The notes below the pieces were generated by a model. That model worked only from the letters and a program-made list of their open reading frames with translations, was not told the origin of the DNA and made no database searches. A stretch of 64,000 nucleotides of DNA from Metarhizium brunneum (lineage: Eukaryota > Ascomycota > Sordariomycetes > Hypocreales > Clavicipitaceae). Within the stretch, counting starts at the first letter, position 1. The number at the start of each line of letters is the position of its first letter. The stretch is taken from the NCBI RefSeq assembly GCF_013426205.1, contig NC_089423.1, positions 2,232,001 through 2,296,000 of the forward strand, read 5' to 3'. A program made the position numbers and the translations under genes. This document shows positions 22,963 through 33,452 of the stretch, in pieces.

Positions 22963-24359
22963 TCAGGGCAAGGCCAGCAGCAGATCCTCCTCTCCATGGT
23001 GCACCGGCTCGGAATCCAAGCTCAGGAACACTGGCGAGGGCGCCTGGGGCCTCCACCTCGATCCTCCCAGCCCAACATCACGCGGCTGACTCCCAGAAGA
23101 AGCCAGACCAGCAGCCGCAGCATAGCGCCTCCTCGCCTCGGCCTTGCTCTTTTGCCTGCTGGCATGGGCACCTGTCGGGGCACAGGGAGCGTGTGACCCC
23201 TGCGCGGCCTTGACGCGGTCCATGACGCCCATCATGAAACGCCCGCAGTCCTCGGAGTATTCCTGGCCGTCCCGGCCTACAAACACGGGGTTGTACTCGT
23301 TGTACGGGTTCTTGAGATCGCCGAGTTGTGAAAAGGGCGTTTCTGCCTCGTTGATCCAATCGATTCGGAACGGGGCCGTGGTGTGCATGTCGTTTGTGGT
23401 GCTCACGATCCACGGAGGGTGTGGGATGCTGTGGTCAGGGGCGGACGTCATTTTCGCCTACGACTTGCTGGTTAGAATTCATTCGGGGATCCCTTCTTTT
23501 CAATGCTGAACTCGACGAGGGTGGACTCACGTATCCCTGGAATGCCTTGGACTTGTTAATCGAGAAGAAGAGCACAACGGACCTGCATTCTCGGAAAGCC
23601 TGTGTAAAGAGGGGGCCGTTTTTGGCTTGTGTTATCCATAGGCCCTGGTGGAATTAGCATTACCATAACCATAGTATCGCCGCAGTTGGGCGACGGCGAC
23701 TTACATCTCTCCGTGACATATAAACGTTGGTCGTGTTGGACGATTTGACCAAAAAGTAGCGGGTGTCTACTGCAGCTCGTTTAGCGCACGAAGTAGAAAT
23801 AAAGGATGACTGCATCTGTATTGACAAGCTTACTCCTTCTCGGTCCAAGTCTGCCAGATAGCTGTTCCGTGTCTCCCATCATAGGCACCATTACGTCTGG
23901 GCGGCTCCTCGCGTGAGCAGCTGGCTCACGTGGTGGACTCGCGATTCCGTACGCTGCGTCTTCTCTGAAGTGAAGCTTTTTCAGCGTGGGGGTCGAGTTG
24001 GCGGATAGAGAAGGGTCAGATACGGGCTGCCCCGATGGCTTGCTGCTTTGAATCTTTTCGAGGACTTTGGCCCTTTCTGCTTCCAGGCCCTGCAGTTCTC
24101 TCACGCCGTCGAGCACTCGCTTCCGGTGGGCAAGGTCAAAGAACCCCGTGTGGTCGAGCCATAGCCTCAGCTCGTCGTCGACCTTGACAAGTTCTTGTAG
24201 TGCCGTGTGCGGATTTGTAGGTGCTGTGAGGACGACTGGGTGGTGAATCGTTGCTGGAAGCTCGTGGGATGCGGCGTCAGACTGTGTGCTGAAGCTGTTG
24301 TTGAGCGTGAGATTCGAAAGGTCTGGAACAAGCTCGTTGACGTCGTTTTGTTCTGTCAT
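22963..24359 (-). CDS. YTH-domain RNA-binding protein (YTHDC1/Mmi1-like reader)
   Basis: Five-prime to 3' exons 24359-23834, 23769-23705, 23644-23531 and 23457-22963 give 399 aa. The pieces look unrelated until spliced; together they form a YTH domain at about 179-315: RYFLVKSSNTTNVYMSRRDG, LWITQAKNGPLFTQAFRECR, SVVLFFSINKSKAFQGYAKM, PFRIDWINEAETPFSQLGDL, NPYNEYNPVFVGRDGQEYSE. W200 (GLW) and W251 (PPWIV) fall where the m6A-cage tryptophans of YTHDC1 lie. The N-terminal 175 residues are polar and low in complexity with a short coiled-coil-like piece (LQGLEAERAKVLEKIQSS). The C-terminus is Ala/Arg-rich. The family reads m6A or, in fission yeast Mmi1, meiotic DSR elements. Which one applies here is open. 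Confidence 0.86.
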
Positions 24360-25208
24360 GTCGGTGACTCACGTTGTAAACTGCGTGTAGAGGGAAACCC
24401 GAAGAGGCACAAGCAGCGTGAGGTATCAAGACTGGACAGGAAGTTCGTGTAATCGGTAATTATAAGGTGCCAGGTAAGGAGGAGACTCGCGAGGCGTTTG
24501 CTCCAGCTTATATAGGCACGACGTACACTTTTTAGAAATCATCTTTGTCCGCTCTTGAACCGCTATCCACAGATATGATATGATTCAGAGGAAATAGAAG
24601 TGAAGGGACACCCACACCAAGAGTAAAACTGATAGAATTCACGCGTTTGCATTGCTTCCTTCAGTTGCATTTCTACACACTGATCACCCGACAGCCTGCG
24701 AGAACCACAGATGCTTATGAAGTGAAATGATGGTGTTTCACAGAATGGTAACGTATGCGGACGGAGCGTTATTGTATTGTGGCGCCGTGGTCGGTTTTTG
24801 GCCTCAACGGTGTCACAATATGGGCCAGGCAGCCGAGTTATCATGTCTATGCGCTTGGGCTCAGGGTGAATGAAGACGCAAAGAGCTTACACAGTGAGAG
24901 GCATGCCACGCTAGCGTCCCAATGTCGGGAACGAACGATGGAAAGACGAATGAAAGGTATAATGCTCTAGGATGAAGATCTGCTTCACTGTATAAAAATC
25001 GGAAACCCACCGTCGATAAGCTATTCTTCTTGCCATCCCTTGCTTCGAATCACTTATGGATGCGCAACGGACCAAAATCCATTGCATGTTTCGTGCGCCC
25101 AATCTTACTATAGGCCGTGGGTGTATGGTGAACATTGCCATGTGTGGAGATGAAGCACATTGCGTTTGCGGTGAAGTGAATGAGTGGCCCGGTATTCAAC
25201 CAAGTGCC
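24360..25208. other. Intergenic, upstream of YTH gene / downstream of GPI18
   Basis: 849 bp without a recognisable gene. Frames of up to about 95 codons are present on both strands but have no family resemblance. Presumably the promoter of the YTH gene and the 3' flank of GPI18. Confidence 0.4.
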
Positions 25209-26685
25209 TTACGCTGGTGGTAAAAAGGAGGCAAACAGCCCGCCCTGAATACTGCCGTACATCACCATGAACATGACAATGGCCACCCCGTATCCTTGCC
25301 TCCTCTTATCCATTAAACAGCTACCCACCCACCAGTACCAAGCAGGATAACCTGACGAGATTCGTGTAATGATTTGAACATGATATGTGGTGATGGCCAA
25401 GATTGCAATCAAGGCCTGACTTCCCGCCAAAGCACGCACAAAAGTATTCAAGTCCGATTCAGCTGCACCATTTCTCGAAGCAGTAGTGATTCTCTGGGGC
25501 TTGCTAATGAGATCAAGACCGGATTTGATGAGGATTGCCAGCATGGGGCTTGCTAGCAAGAATAACGGAAGCTGGTTCAGCGTCCAGTATCTCAAGAATC
25601 CCACGTTCCTACGAAATACGACATCAAGTCAGCACAGGGGAGACTCCTCCATCAGCGACGAAATATACATACCAATAATGATCTTGCACAAACGTATAAA
25701 TACTGGGAATCATCTTCTCGCACCAAGGACGCCCAACGCCATCCGAACCACAGTACCTCATCCACGCCACAGTCTGTGGCACCACTGACCCAGCTGCGAC
25801 ACAGAGCCCTCCCAGGACCGGGGCTATCATTGACAACAAAGTACACAAGCTCGGGGCTCGGGCAAACAGCAGCAACGCATCAACTGCTTGGACGGCAAAC
25901 AAGAGCCCGCTCGCGAGCCCGTTGCTGCGGAAGGCGGTAGCAGCGCCGAACAAGATTCCCGACGCAAGCATTGTCACGTTCCGTTTGACTCCGTTTGCCT
26001 TGCTTTTGAGACTGACGGCGAATAGCAGGTTCCCCATAAATGAGAGGCCGGCAAACGGGCTCTCGTTGTACGGCGCGGAGAGGAACAAGCCAGCCGGTGA
26101 GAGGATGTGCAACGCAGAAGAGACGAATGCGAGTTTGGCATTTCCAGAAAGAATCATGGTGAGACGGTGCAATGCTAGCATGGCAACAAAGTGTGATGCG
26201 TGGGCGAGAGCAATGGCAACCAGCGGCTCAAGGGCATAGTTTGCCGGCGTGAGGGACGACAAGGACCTTGAAATGGCCCCGACAGTGGTCGGGAGGCCCA
26301 AGCCAAAGGCCCATTCTTGCTCGTAGGTGTAGCCCCGAATGGTGGAGTGCATGAAATACAACGCGTCCCATCGTGTTAATCTGGCGGCGATGGTTGGGAT
26401 GGTGATGTTGTGTCCGTACATGCGGTCGAAGAACAGAGAGGTGGATGTGTCGTAGTCAGGTGCGACAGCGGCACCAAGAGAGACGGCCAAGAGGAAGCCT
26501 TTCCATGCTATGAAGAGGGCTGTCAATGAGCGAATCGGTTGAGACGACGAGAACAGGTCCATCGTAATGTTGGACGAGGGTGATGTGGGACGATGAAGCG
26601 ATTGTATGCATTCAGCCATTGATAGTAACTGTATTATGTCGCTTGGGGGTAAATGGCGCCCCAGTGAAGCCGTCTTAGGCAACAA
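25209..26685 (-). CDS. GPI18: GPI mannosyltransferase II (Gpi18/PIG-V)
   Basis: Exons 26685-25673 and 25608-25209 give 470 aa from the first ATG. In-frame ATGs at 26619 and 26562 are alternatives, and the last (429 aa, MDLFSSSQPIRSLTALFIAW) looks most like other fungal starts. The protein is strongly hydrophobic with many membrane segments. The conserved lumenal block LTRWDALYFMHSTIRGYTYE sits after the first span, and PAGLFLSAPYNESPFAGLSF, AFRSNGLASGL and the exon-2 start (RYWTLNQLPLFLLASPML) match PIG-V. The enzyme adds the second alpha-1,6-linked mannose to the GPI precursor in the ER lumen. The junction QDHYW-NVGFLRYWTLNQ supports the intron. Divergent from the thioesterase-like gene. Confidence 0.9.
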
Positions 26686-27040
26686 GGTCCATTGTCTGAA
26701 TCAAAGACGTGATCCGTCGAATTGTGATGTTCTCAACTTGACGAAGCAGTGTGATGGATGGTCTCCTGAAAGCTGATGATGGACTGTTTGGTCTCTGAGC
26801 AAGCATCAAATCCGGGACTGCGGCTTATTGTGGCTTGTTTCACGCACCAGCCACAATCCCCAAGGAGTAGAGCTCCATCCTTTTCCACGTCAGACCGACT
26901 TGCTCCCCTTGATTGCTCACCAGTATTCTGCCAGCACGACCTGCCCCAAGACAAGTGTTGATGATGCATTGGGCTCATTAACATCATGGAACGAAACAAG
27001 AACAAACCACACGTGCTCATTCTGGACCTGGACTATCGGC
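26686..27040. promoter_or_regulatory. Divergent promoter region, GPI18 / thioesterase-like gene
   Basis: 355 bp between the first GPI18 ATG and the thioesterase start. The frame in phase with the thioesterase is open back to 26828, but the extension (MWLVSRTSHNPQG...) has no family counterpart, so it is probably 5' leader. Confidence 0.4.
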
Positions 27041-27892
27041 ATGACGGGCCAATTCCCTCCCTCAATCACTATCCCGCCTCTTAAAACTCCTCACGGCATC
27101 ACCGTTATTTTTCTTCACGGCCGAGGCTTCAACGCCCAGAAGTTCCATGGCTCACTACTCCAGACCGACATCGGCAATCGTACATTCCAGGAGGCACTCC
27201 CTCACGCACGATTTGTGTTCCCAACGGCCCCGCTTTCCAGAGCGACAAAGTACCGCCGTGTCTTGATGCATCAATGGTACGATGGCACTGGTGATTGGGA
27301 GCCAGAGGCTCGGGGCGGCATGCAGCCTAGCATAGAGCACATTCATGGCCTCATTCGGAGTGAAATCGAAGTAGCCGACAACGATTCAAAGCGCATCGTT
27401 CTTGCTGGTTTCAGTCAAGGAGCTGCCATGGCCTTTGTGAGCAGCTTACTATGGGACGGAGGCCCTTTGGGTGCCGTGGTTGGCTTGTGCGGCTTTATGC
27501 CACTTGCTTCTCATCTGTTGAATATTCTGGATGATGACGGCATTGAATTTGGTGCAGATGATGATGTGTTTGAACCAAGTCAATGTGCCGATGCTCGAAT
27601 GTCGCATCAAAAAGTCTTGGATGAACTTCGTGAAGAAGCCGAGCTTCCTGGCACTCAACAAACATCGGAATTTCGGTTTCCGTCAACTCCGGCTTTCATC
27701 GGCCATGGAAGCGCAGACCGGGAGGTTGTTGTTCAACACGCATCACAAGCACGATTGCTGTTGCAGAAGCTGGGTCTGGACGTGGACTTTCACACCTACG
27801 AAGGGCTAGGACACTGGTATTCTGCATCAATGCTAAAAGACCTGGTCCAATTTCTTGCAACGCAACTGAAAGTCCAACCGCCCCTGGGCTAA
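27041..27892 (+). CDS. Acyl-protein thioesterase/phospholipase-carboxylesterase family hydrolase
   Basis: A single exon, 283 aa from the ATG at 27041 (MTGQFPPSITIPPLKTPHG), just before the first core strand (TVIFLHGRGFNAQKFHG). The frame continues upstream, but homology does not. The catalytic set of the LYPLA/APT1 family is present: nucleophile in VLAGFSQGAAMAF, Asp in FIGHGSADREV, and His in YEGLGHWYS. It is longer than classical APT1 (about 230 aa) because of an acidic insert around 165-200 (LDDDGIEFGADDDVFEPSQ). This subgroup is frequent in filamentous fungi, and its substrates are not well defined. Depalmitoylation or small-ester hydrolysis is inference. The retroelement remnant begins shortly after its stop. 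Confidence 0.82.
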   Translation: MTGQFPPSITIPPLKTPHGITVIFLHGRGFNAQKFHGSLLQTDIGNRTFQEALPHARFVFPTAPLSRATKYRRVLMHQWYDGTGDWEPEARGGMQPSIEHIHGLIRSEIEVADNDSKRIVLAGFSQGAAMAFVSSLLWDGGPLGAVVGLCGFMPLASHLLNILDDDGIEFGADDDVFEPSQCADARMSHQKVLDELREEAELPGTQQTSEFRFPSTPAFIGHGSADREVVVQHASQARLLLQKLGLDVDFHTYEGLGHWYSASMLKDLVQFLATQLKVQPPLG

Positions 27893-27938
27893 GGAGTGTT
27901 CAAATTATGTGACAAGAGTAAAAAGAGAGAAGAAAGAG

Positions 27939-28041
27939 AGTCCTGCCTCTCTAAGCATTGGCCTTAGTCTCTCGAGGATAGGTCGGTGGTAGCGTTCTGC
28001 CACACCATTCTGTTGGTGCTGTTCGGTAGCTGTGTAGCAAA
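27939..28041 (-). mobile_element. Copia-type integrase fragment, arm 1 of an inverted pair
   Basis: Read on the minus strand, this arm encodes TATEQHQQNGVAERYHRPIL followed by ERLRPMLREAGL. This is the C-terminal part of the integrase catalytic core of Ty1/copia-type retrotransposons, including the conserved Glu in VAER. The frame is open across the arm. It is the better preserved copy of the pair with 28186-28288. No LTR, reverse transcriptase or gag sequence is seen next to it, so it is a small relic. Confidence 0.72.
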
Positions 28042-28288
28042 AGTCAGACCTCCCAGAAGTTCTAAAGACAGCAATACTAACCCTTGAGTGACCCGAAAGA
28101 CGCTGTCACCTGATAAGACTTAACAGGGGCGAAGAAAATATCACAGGGACCCTACGTTTGTGGTGCAAAGAAAGGGGAACCCATCTTTGCTACACAGCTA
28201 CCAAATAGCACCAACAGAATACTGTGGCAGAACGCTACCACCGAACTATCCTTGAGAGACTAAGGCTAATGCTGAGAGAGGTAAGACT
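27939..28288. repeat. Long imperfect inverted repeat (two 103-bp arms, 144-bp spacer)
   Basis: The arm at 27939-28041 is the near-exact reverse complement of 28186-28288. By eye I count about ten to twelve differences, mostly C/T or G/A. The transcript of either strand could fold into a long hairpin. A MITE was considered, but the arms encode integrase sequence, so an inverted duplication or head-to-head insertion of a retroelement piece explains it better. I find no clear target-site duplication. Confidence 0.85.
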
Positions 28289-28397
28289 TGATAAAAAGCG
28301 GTGGCCTTACATCGCCAGAACCGCGAAAGAGAAGAAGCAGAGGAAAGCTATTGATATCCTTGTACTTTACTGCCTCGCCCAGTCTATACACGTTTAA
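28186..28397 (+). mobile_element. Copia-type integrase fragment, arm 2, degenerate
   Basis: Reading plus, the frame gives TATK, a TAG stop, then HQQNTVAERYHRTILERLRL, MLREVRLDKKRWPYIARTAK and a further stretch ending at TAA 28395-28397. The first part mirrors arm 1. The WPYIARTA segment continues as expected for a copia integrase core. The stop stands where arm 1 has CAG (Q), and NG has become NT. The fragment's frame overlaps the 3' end of the fuconate dehydratase gene on the other strand, so the relic may supply that gene's 3' UTR. Confidence 0.7.
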
Positions 28398-29835
28398 ATC
28401 TTCTCGCCCTCCAAAATCGGTCTTGCTTCTTCGCTCGTCCACCAGCTAATCCCCCTGTCCCCGGGATATGTGAACTTATCCATACTATCCTTCTTCATCT
28501 CTACGCTATATCCAGGTTCCATGGGCGTCTGGTAGTACCCGTCCTTGATGACGGACGGATGCAAGAAATGCTCGTGTAAATGGTCAACATACTCCAGCAC
28601 AGAGAGCTTACCGCTCACAACTACATAATCAATTGTGCTCAGGTGCTGCGTGTACTCTGGAAGACCAACTCCGCCCGAATGAGGAACAATCGGCACACCG
28701 TACTTCTTCGCCATGAGCAACACAGCCATGACCTCGTTGACACCACCGAGACGGCAGGCATCGATTTGACAGACGTCAATGGCGCCATTCATGAGCATCT
28801 GCTTGAAGACTACTCGGTTTTGGACCATCTCGCCAGTGGCGACGCCAATACCGTATGGTTTGAGAGCCTCGCGAACAGCCTTGTGGCCCAGGATGTCGTC
28901 GGGGGACGTGGGCTCTTCAATGAACCATGGCTTAAAGTCGGCAAGCTGCTTCATGTGCTCGATGGCATCGGGGACAGACCAGATCTGATTCGCATCGACC
29001 ATGAGGATGTTGCCCTTGTCGTAGCCGAGAACATCCCGAGCAATGGTTAACCGGCGCCTGTCCTCCTCCACGCTACCGCCAACTTTGAGCTTGAAGTGCT
29101 TGTAGCCTTGTGCAAGTGTCTCCCCGAGGAGGGTCTTCATCTTGCCTTCGCCGTAGCCTAGCCATCCTGCGCTGGTGGTGTACGCCGGCACGGCCTTGCT
29201 ACTAAGCGCTTCCTCGATGCGCTTCGCCTTTCCGCCTTGCACTTCCTTGAGCATGGCAACAGCTTCTTCTGGGGTGATGGCGTCGGTGATGTAGCGGAAG
29301 TCGATACACTGGACGTATTGCTCGGGCGTCATGTCGGCAACAATTCTCCAGACAGGCTTGCCTAGGACCTTGCCCCAAAGGTCCCAGACCGCATTCACGA
29401 CAGCGCCAAGAGCGAGGTGAATAACGCCCTTCTCGGGTCCAATCCAACGCAGCTGGCTGTCTGATACTAGATAGCGCCAAGTCTTCCCCCAGTTGGCCAC
29501 CAGAGACGACAACGTCTTGCCCTTGAGACGCTCGGCAACGTGGACTATGGCAGCGCAGACAATGTCGTTTCCACGTCCAATGGTGAAGGTCTAATCGGAG
29601 AGGAGAGGGATCTAGTGTCAGCGTGTGTTGCTGTAAAAAAAAAAAACTATACAGCCCTTTCTCAGAAGCAACTCACCATGCCGTGGCCAGAGTATTGTGA
29701 GTCGGTCTGCAAGATGCAGTACGCAGAAGAGTAATCGCCAGCTGCATTCATAGCATCAGAGCCCGTCTTATCCAGCGACGTGGGAAACCGCACATCGCGG
29801 GTTTCAAATCCTGTGATTGTGATTTCTTGCGCCAT
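28394..29835 (-). CDS. L-fuconate dehydratase-like enzyme (enolase superfamily)
   Basis: Exons 29835-29677 and 29590-28394 give 451 aa. The start MAQEITITGFETRDVRFPTS and the junction YSGHGM-TFTIGRGNDIVCAA match fungal fuconate dehydratases. Enolase-superfamily residues are visible: the KxK pair in HFKLKVGG near residue 220, the metal ligands in MVDANQIWS, FIEEPTSP and GVATGEM, and the general-acid/base His in VPIVPHSGGVGLPEY. The enzyme dehydrates L-fuconate to 2-keto-3-deoxy-L-fuconate in sugar-acid catabolism. Related fungal members may prefer galactonate or other aldonates, so the exact substrate is inferred. The 3' end abuts the integrase relic. The upstream 200 bp has several GGGG/CCCC tracts, possible carbon-regulator sites but unproven. 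Confidence 0.86.
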
Positions 29836-30769
29836 CGCAGCAACTTGCACGTATCGCCGGCGGTCGAGAGTGAAGGCGAAGGGCCGTCGTCCAAGCACGA
29901 GATGTTTATAGTCTGCTTTCCAACACGCACCCAAGCTGCTCCGAGCCGCACCCAATGACGCAGTAATTAAGGGGCTGTAGAGCCTCGCGAAACCTATGAC
30001 CTGGCGGAGATGAAGCTATGGGCAGGCTGGGTTTATACGCGACGGAAAATTGATGCCCTCATGCCACCCCGCTGTCCTTCGGGGGTACCCACGGCTCCAA
30101 CATTGAAAATGCGGGGGATTCGGGAAAGCAGTGGGGCCCGACACCGGCGACAGGCTAGTACACGTACAACCAAGACTGCAGCAAGCCTGCAGACGTCGTC
30201 TCCCGACCATAATTGATGGAGAAAATAGAATGCGGCGTTGGGGGGTTGCATTTCCTTCATTCTTCTGATTGCCGTTTGTTTAGGCGCAAATAAATGGACA
30301 ATGGCCAAGTCGGCGTTTTCTGGCGTGGTATGGCGTAGACTGACGGACGTCACCGGGGAACTTCGGCCGGCGGTATAATACCCGCCGAGGGCGATGCGGC
30401 AATTGATAAGTTCGGAAGAGCCAGGAGTTCACTAATTGTGTCACAAGTCCACAGTCCACAACACTGATTATGGAAATCCCCATTTGGAGCATGTAAACTT
30501 TAGATTAATAGTCGTTGGTGCTGTTCTGCTGTTCGGGATTCCCGTCAACCAAGCCCCGCAGCCGAATTTACCGTCGGGTCTTTGTCTGTCTTCTCGGCTA
30601 ATAGTTACCTGTGTTGACAGCATCTTGTACAGTCTGGCTTAATATTCACAATTTTATGCCACAAAGTAGAAGAAGTCAATATGTGAATATAGTATATATT
30701 CAAGCTATAGTGCAGCTGAGTCATTATAATAGTCACCAAACTTTCTATAAAAAGCAGACTTTGTATATC
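29836..30769. other. Intergenic, upstream of fuconate dehydratase
   Basis: About 930 bp. G/C-tract-rich near the gene and AT-rich towards 30600-30770. No supported gene. Confidence 0.4.
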
Positions 30770-31270
30770 GTTGAAGATGGAGCTTCTCCTGACGAGGAGC
30801 GTGCCTTTGCCGCCGACCTCGATAGAGCCTCCTTCGGTGATGATGGAGGAATTCACGCGGGACACCGTCATATGGCTGGAGATGATGGATGCAAGCGACG
30901 CAGGGGAGAGAGCAAGGTATTTTTCACCCCAACCGTCAAAGTTAAAGTCGATGCCTGCAAGACTTGCCCCGTTCTCACGGTCGGGCACGAAAGTCGGAGC
31001 CATGTCGCGCATCCATAGGTCAAGGTCCTTGTAGCCCTTAATCGGAACGACATCTACCTTGCTGTCGGCAGGTTTTGGGATTTGGAAACAGTCTGATGAG
31101 CTTCTTCTTCTTCTTCGAGAACTGCAAGCGGCTCGATGCTCTTTATGCTCAAAATTAGATGAAATATTTCCAAGGGTAAATAGCCCGCAGGCACCCCCGA
31201 CTGCGGCATTAGTGCTGAGGCCTGAGCCAATTCTACTGGGAAGAAGATTTGACGAGCCACGGCAGGGGAA
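30770..31270 (-). pseudogene. Decayed agmatine-deiminase-like (PAD_porph family) fragment
   Basis: The minus strand carries recognisable blocks of the peptidyl-arginine/agmatine deiminase family: VDVVPIKGYKDLDLWMRDMA (with the catalytic WMRD segment), APTFVPD, GIDFNFDGWGEKY, and ITEGGSIEVGGKGTLLV. The N-terminal side continues only in another frame (EAHQTVSKSQNLP then ADSKVDVVP), so a frameshift lies near 31065-31080. After SSIFND (about 30772) the similarity stops and the frame enters AT-rich sequence. The catalytic His and Cys of the C-terminal half are therefore absent. Intact family members have about 350-370 aa and hydrolyse agmatine or arginine groups. This copy cannot make one. No start codon fits well. 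Confidence 0.65.
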
Positions 31271-33452
31271 TGTCAGCTTTGTCATGTATAAGAATTACCC
31301 ATCGGTGAAGTCGTCATGGTGTTGTAGATTGGGCGTGGCAGTGCCGTCAGTTTGGTCGCTAGCGTGCGTTTATGTGGTCTTGCGCAACTATTTTTTGGGC
31401 CGGATTTTCTCATATTTCAAAAACAGTGCTCCTAACAGCGGACGGAAATCGGCAGAGGGGCCTCAAGCACAAAGCAACACCATGAATCGCGTAACGTGAG
31501 CCTGATCTAGCCAACACTCCTGCACAAGCCGGGGGTTTCGCATTTGCCCAAAGGGGCTCGTGTATATATATATATATATCACAGGGACTTGATGGCCATC
31601 GAGAAGACTCATCCCTAGGACTCATGAGTTATAAAGCTTGACATGTCGTTTCTAGTAAAATATGGCGAGACTTTTGTGTCTGGCCTTGATGTTCTGTAGT
31701 CGGCTAGCATGGGTACGCGGGCTCCGTTCCTCAACAACTAGACAGGACACTTGGAGGTCTCTTGATGTTGATGATAATTATAATAATAACCCAATAATAG
31801 TGCTGGTCTGAGCTTCGTGACGTGTATTCAACATGGGCCAGAAACGGCTTCGGTGGCTTTAGCATGCATGCATCGCGGCCGACATCAGCGCACTATCATG
31901 GAAACGACGCCATATCACTCGTGCCACGATGAATGGTGAGTCCGGATGATGGGTCTGGGCACTGTGTCGAAATTGGATATCCGGCCCCGCGGGGAGAAAT
32001 CAACGTGTGTTGCGTTGCAGAATCATGGCCGAAGCCGTCGCCATACGCAGCCACAATATTTGAAGGCTGCCATGTGATCCGGAACCCGGGATACTGTATA
32101 TCCGAGCACAAGCACCACCCAGTTGACGTGTAATCGTGGCTGACAGCCAAAGAGCGGCACCAAGCCACTGTAAGTCTGTAACCAACACCAGTGATCCCAG
32201 TGCCCTTCAAGGTTCCTTCCCTCACTGATGCTCAGCGGGCTGTCCGCCATGGTACTCCGAGACTGTTCGTCTCCCAAACGGCAAAATTCTAACGCCAGAG
32301 TCAACATTGAAGCACTTGTGGGCTTACCATAGTCATCATGAGTAAGCTCATTCGATTGAACAAACAACACGAGTTGACGTCTGATGGCACCTGCAGCGGC
32401 ACTACGGCTTCACGACCGCCCCACACGAATGGTCATGTCCTCGTTGCGCGTCCCCCAAGGCCGTCAACGCAGCATGCGCCGCGCACATAACCTTCGAATA
32501 ATATTCAAGAATCAAGACGCTTGCGATTCCAAATAACTTGAAAAGCGTCCGGTGCTCATAAACAGAAACCTGTTGGCTCGGGAGCTTCAAATGCGGGCTA
32601 CGATGGCTATTTCAAGCTCGGAATCCTCCCCTCCGTCTAAACAGCTCCATCTTGCTAGGACATGGATGCTGCGCAAATCGGCGCTCGTCATTCTGCCAGA
32701 CCTCGGGGGCGTCAGTTGGCCGGAAAACAGATTGTGCATCGACAGGGATATTTAAAGAAATTCCTTGGCCCCAGGTTAGAAGCAACTAAATTTAACGGCG
32801 ATAGTTGGTTTGAAACGAAATCAACAACCTCGACATTGGTTGACGCAAACGCCTCTTCGTGTTTGCATGGCTTGACATGCAGGGATCATGCACGCTAACA
32901 ACGGAACGAGATCAACCGATGGCTGTTTACATGTCCTTTTTAAGAAACGCCACGACGATCCGCAGAGGCAGCCAAATTGAACGCCAGCGGCTTACACGGT
33001 TGAGGCAGTGCATTTCGCTAAGCCCCGGATTACGCTCGCCACGTCTTTGTTCCAGCGTCAAGATATGCCAATACAGTGTTCCTATTGCTCCAAGATGGAT
33101 TTGGATCCAATGCGTATACCCCAGTGGCTCCAGTCAACGCCACTTTGCCTACGAGTTGCTGGTGCTGTGCCTGGGATGTGACCGATCTCGTGAAAAGTCC
33201 TGTCCCCAGGTACAAAGTACCTAGGTAGGTAGATATTGAGCTCGGAACCGCCGAATCTTGTTCCTGGAAGCATATTAACTTGTTTTTTATATGTTCCTAG
33301 CCGTCTGCAACACATCCCATTACACTGTCACGAACTGCCAAGTTTTCATTTGTGAGACGAAGCTCGGGCAGCACATTATCTCTCTCTCGCTCTCTCTCCT
33401 CTCTTTCTGTCTCTGTTTTGCTTCGTATTGGTGATCGACCCAGGTGACAGTA
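31271..33452. other. Gene-poor region
   Basis: About 2.2 kb without a gene I can support. It holds a (TA)n run at 31562-31579 and a few frames of 60-120 codons with no recognisable family. A CT-rich tract at about 33378-33418 directly precedes the next gene, typical of fungal core promoters. An ACCTAGGTAGGTAG string occurs near 33219. Confidence 0.45.

Noticed and set aside
27939..28288. MITE with long terminal inverted repeats
   Set aside because: The arms encode integrase core sequence and no target-site duplication is evident, so an inverted retroelement relic fits better.
31933..32133. 66-codon frame with five cysteines, possible small cysteine-rich protein
   Set aside because: No signal peptide, overlapping antisense frames, and no family pattern.
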